A DNA stretch of 17,448 bases, from positions 1 to 17,448 of the forward strand of contig JAKVCF010000038.1 of the NCBI GenBank assembly GCA_022447335.1, given 5' to 3'. The notes under the pieces are model-generated. The model was not told the DNA's origin and made no database searches. It worked only from the letters and a program-made list of their open reading frames with translations. The DNA is from Planctomycetota bacterium. Its GTDB lineage: Bacteria > Planctomycetota > UBA1135. Below are positions 14,895 through 17,448 of the stretch, one piece after another. The translations under genes and the position numbers were made by a program. Numbering within the stretch: position 1 is the stretch's first letter; every line of letters starts with the position of its first letter.

Positions 14895-17448
14895 TCAAGG
14901 AGTGATATCGAAGGCGATGCCTAAACCGTCCAGGCTGGCCGGCAGCAAGAGATCGGCATTAGAGATGAAACTAATTCGTAGTTGGATGTAACGGTACTGC
15001 TCAGTGGCAGTCGCCTCGAGTGTCGACAAATCGGAAGTCCAGGCACTCGGCAATGAAACCGAACCACTGGTGTCATTGAAGTCGCCATACAGATCGAGAG
15101 TCTTCTCAGCATCCAGAAGCGGCGACGGAGTAGTAGTCGGGTTAGCTGGGTGACTCACGGAGAAGGATCCACGGTACTCGACAGTCACATCGGTACCTGG
15201 AACCTGGAAGGCCTTGATCGGCTCAATCACGACACCCTTCACACCGTTGACCGGCAACACGCCACCAAGGTCGAACCAGTGCGTGTAAGCGCGTGAGACG
15301 CGCACGACAAAGTCAGCTTGCGCGGCGTAGATGGTGTCTTCGTCCGGACGAGTAGCACTACCGTTACGCCAACCACCAGTCGGCTGCAAACCACCTTGGT
15401 CACCGTTATCTGGCACAACCGTGATTACATCGCCGTTTGCGCTGATACCCCCTGCCGAAAACACTCGCCAAGCCGGAAGCGGCGAAGCGGCGACAAACTG
15501 ATAGGAGTTGAACTGGTTAATCGGCTCGATGTTGCCGACGTTGTAGCAACGGAAGCGACCAAGTAGGGACAGCCCAATCGCAGGCACCGAACCCGGGTCG
15601 TAAAGACCACCAGCAGAGGCGCCCAGACCGTGCGAAGCAGGCGGCGAGCCACTGCCATTGGCACCATCTTGAATCGACTGCGGGATCGCAGTGTCACGGA
15701 AGGTGAAGTAATCCGTGAAATCAGGCCACGGCATGTAAGGGAGTCCCGAATCCGCCTGGAAGGTATTGGCGGCCAGCACCGGATAACTGCTATCAAAGAC
15801 CATCGTCTCGGTGATACCAGAATCCCAACCAAGCACGTTCTGGACGAAAGGAAGTGAAGCCTGCAAGCCCGAGGCCGGGAATACCGCGCGACCGGACAGA
15901 TCGACCGTCTCGTCCGGTATCCAGCGAGCGTGAGACAGACTCATTGAGACGCGCGGGAAGAAGTCGTCGTTAACGGCGCCAAGAGGCGACCATGCAAAGC
16001 CTTCCACATCGACATTAAACGTAGTCGGATCGAAGTATGCACTGCCGACCGAAGGAGCACCAAAGCCAAAGTCGCCGGGGCGCCAGAGAGCCATGACCAC
16101 CGAACCACGCGGAGTCAGCGGCTCAAAAGGATAAGCTGGCTGACCAGTGAGTGGATCAGACGGCGGGTTACCAGTCACGAAGTCATTAGCCGTATCCGAA
16201 GTACGTGAAAAGCGAACCGCACGCCGGCCCGTGAGCGTGCCAACCCGTGTGCCGGTACCGCCCTCTCCAGTTAGAGGAATGCCATTTCCTGGCACATGCT
16301 GACCAGCGTACTCAGGCAAACCGTCGCCATCCTCATCAGTAGCATTAGCACGCAACGCGAGATATTTGACCGCTGAAGTAGCCGGGTTTTGGCAAATGAT
16401 CGCCATCGGAATACCACCCGAGGTCCCCGCCACAAAGCCCGAGAACTGAAGCGGATTGCCAGCCAAATCGGTAATGCCATCGACCCCATCACGCACAGCA
16501 AGCGCGTAGGTCTGAGTACCACCGTCATCAGGGTCGACAAAGCCAGCAGTCGGGGTGAGAGTGAACTCACGACTGCCATCAGACACTTCGATCGAACCGA
16601 ACAGCACTCGACCACCGAACTCCGCGTCTGCCGCGGTCCCGTTGGTGTCAATCGGCAGATGGTGCCCACGCAGACGATCGATGAAATCACCCACGGTCTC
16701 GTTAGCGTACTCGCCACCCTGACGGAAGTTGGCCGTGACATCCGGAGCATTCGCAGACAACTCGTACGCAGCTAGGACCAGGGAGTGCATCGATAGCACA
16801 GTAGTCGGATCGATCGCCTCGTTAAAGCGCACGATAATGCTGGCATCAGCCTCAAGATTAAGTCCCGGAAAGGTGTCTGCATTCGGCGTAAAGCTCAAGA
16901 AGCAGGTCTGCAAGCTCGACTCCGATTCGGAATAACGCGTGGTCATCTGCGCCGACGGGTCTACAGGCAAGCCATCCAACGCACCCTCAAGCAACCTTGC
17001 ATCAACTTCATACGGGCTAGCCGCGCCCGAGTTGACAGCGCTGACCATCAGAAGCGCTCCGTCGGGGAGCTCAATAACATCCCCCACCTTGGCGGTTATG
17101 CCATCGCAAGTAGCTTCAACTAGATTGTACGTGAGCCGGCGATCACTCCCTCCAAGGTCGACCACATCCGTCAGCGTGACATCGAACAAGCCGACGATGC
17201 TGGGCGGGGTGTTATCGAGCATGAAGCCGCTGTAATCATCGGCTTCGTTACCAGTGCGCATACTGCGCACGAGGTTTTGGGTACCGTCCGAGTTATTGGT
17301 TACCGGGTCAGAATTGGCAATGCGAATGCTGCCACCCGCAATGCTTTCAAGTAGTTCTGGGCGACCGTCAAAAACATTGACCGCGGTTGGGAAGCGAAGC
17401 AACAGATTGTCGTCAACCGTGTTGTAAGAAGCGGGAAAGCCCGCCGAG
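14895..17448 (-). CDS. Giant Big_5-type surface protein, 5' end outside window
   Basis: The frame is open from the right edge to TGA at 14897-14895 (about 851 codons), so the start and any signal peptide are missing. The TTG at 17402 is not the start because coding sequence of the same kind (ASYNTVDDNLLRFPTAVNVF) continues past it. The visible part aligns with the 11753-14884 product almost throughout: LLRFPTAVNVF with ALRIPTVLEPL, RTGNEADDYSGFM with RTGNAGDPANGFM, GITAKVGDVIEL with PITPKVGDVLSI, IIVRFNEAIDPTTVLSMHSL with VSVRFSEPIDPSTVRSLSSF, DLAGNPLQFSGF, VDVEGFAWSPLG, PWPDFTDYFTFRD, RFRCYNVGN. A DEDGDGLPEYAG calcium-loop-like motif lies at 16337-16302. The C-terminus (WTSDL...YIQLRISFISN...) matches the shared terminal module. 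By homology it should also be a lipoprotein. It is the most upstream visible gene of the operon. Confidence 0.88.
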   Translation of the reverse strand, partial: SAGFPASYNTVDDNLLLRFPTAVNVFDGRPELLESIAGGSIRIANSDPVTNNSDGTQNLVRSMRTGNEADDYSGFMLDNTPPSIVGLFDVTLTDVVDLGGSDRRLTYNLVEATCDGITAKVGDVIELPDGALLMVSAVNSGAASPYEVDARLLEGALDGLPVDPSAQMTTRYSESESSLQTCFLSFTPNADTFPGLNLEADASIIVRFNEAIDPTTVLSMHSLVLAAYELSANAPDVTANFRQGGEYANETVGDFIDRLRGHHLPIDTNGTAADAEFGGRVLFGSIEVSDGSREFTLTPTAGFVDPDDGGTQTYALAVRDGVDGITDLAGNPLQFSGFVAGTSGGIPMAIICQNPATSAVKYLALRANATDEDGDGLPEYAGQHVPGNGIPLTGEGGTGTRVGTLTGRRAVRFSRTSDTANDFVTGNPPSDPLTGQPAYPFEPLTPRGSVVMALWRPGDFGFGAPSVGSAYFDPTTFNVDVEGFAWSPLGAVNDDFFPRVSMSLSHARWIPDETVDLSGRAVFPASGLQASLPFVQNVLGWDSGITETMVFDSSYPVLAANTFQADSGLPYMPWPDFTDYFTFRDTAIPQSIQDGANGSGSPPASHGLGASAGGLYDPGSVPAIGLSLLGRFRCYNVGNIEPINQFNSYQFVAASPLPAWRVFSAGGISANGDVITVVPDNGDQGGLQPTGGWRNGSATRPDEDTIYAAQADFVVRVSRAYTHWFDLGGVLPVNGVKGVVIEPIKAFQVPGTDVTVEYRGSFSVSHPANPTTTPSPLLDAEKTLDLYGDFNDTSGSVSLPSAWTSDLSTLEATATEQYRYIQLRISFISNADLLLPASLDGLGIAFDITP

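Noticed and set aside
17400..17402. TTG at 17402 as start of the rightmost gene
   Set aside because: The same frame stays open to the window edge with sequence of the same character and no signal peptide, so the gene is cut by the window.

Overview
The window reads as chromosome of a Gram-negative-type bacterium that makes very large secreted proteins. The best guess is a member of the Planctomycetota. The reasons are 1000-1200-residue lipoproteins with Cys-Gly-rich linkers and bacterial Ig-like (Big_5/SbsA-like) modules, scarce Shine-Dalgarno sequences, and a lone pilin-like protein near its processing peptidase. Myxococcota or another phylum with large surface proteins is not excluded. There are ten protein-coding genes, two of them cut by the window edges. 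I see no tRNA, rRNA, CRISPR array, insertion sequence or phage gene.

Layout from left to right. Positions 1-678 (minus) hold the first 226 residues of a metal-dependent amidohydrolase. It starts at a GTG that shares one base with the stop of a 1080-residue surface lipoprotein (678-3920, minus). A divergent 88-bp gap follows, then a plus-strand pair: an exported helical-repeat protein (4009-4899) and a TatD-family nuclease (4901-5674). The TatD gene runs 37 bp into the end of a convergent pilin-like gene (5638-6120, minus). Next, all on the minus strand, come a 220-bp gap with structured DNA, an OmpA/Pal-type lipoprotein (6341-7033), a prepilin peptidase (7051-8046), a strong terminator, and three more giant surface proteins (8151-11753, 11753-14884 and 14895 to beyond the right edge).

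Transcription on the minus strand runs from high to low coordinates. The three right-hand giants are head-to-tail, with a 10-bp gap and a 1-bp TAATG overlap, and end at the 8098-8127 hairpin. They are therefore probably one operon. Prepilin peptidase and the OmpA-like lipoprotein form a second unit ending at the 6255-6285 hairpin. The pilin-like gene is separate.

The four giants fall into two paralogous pairs. Those at 678-3920 and 8151-11753 combine Ig-like modules with a long glycine-rich, probably beta-helical, middle. Those at 11753-14884 and 14895-17448+ align with each other nearly throughout the visible part. At least three, probably all four, end in a similar C-terminal beta-sandwich-like module. 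I infer a cell-surface or extracellular matrix system of lipid-anchored proteins. The prepilin peptidase, pilin-like protein and peptidoglycan-binding lipoprotein nearby act in the same envelope, but a shared pathway is not shown.
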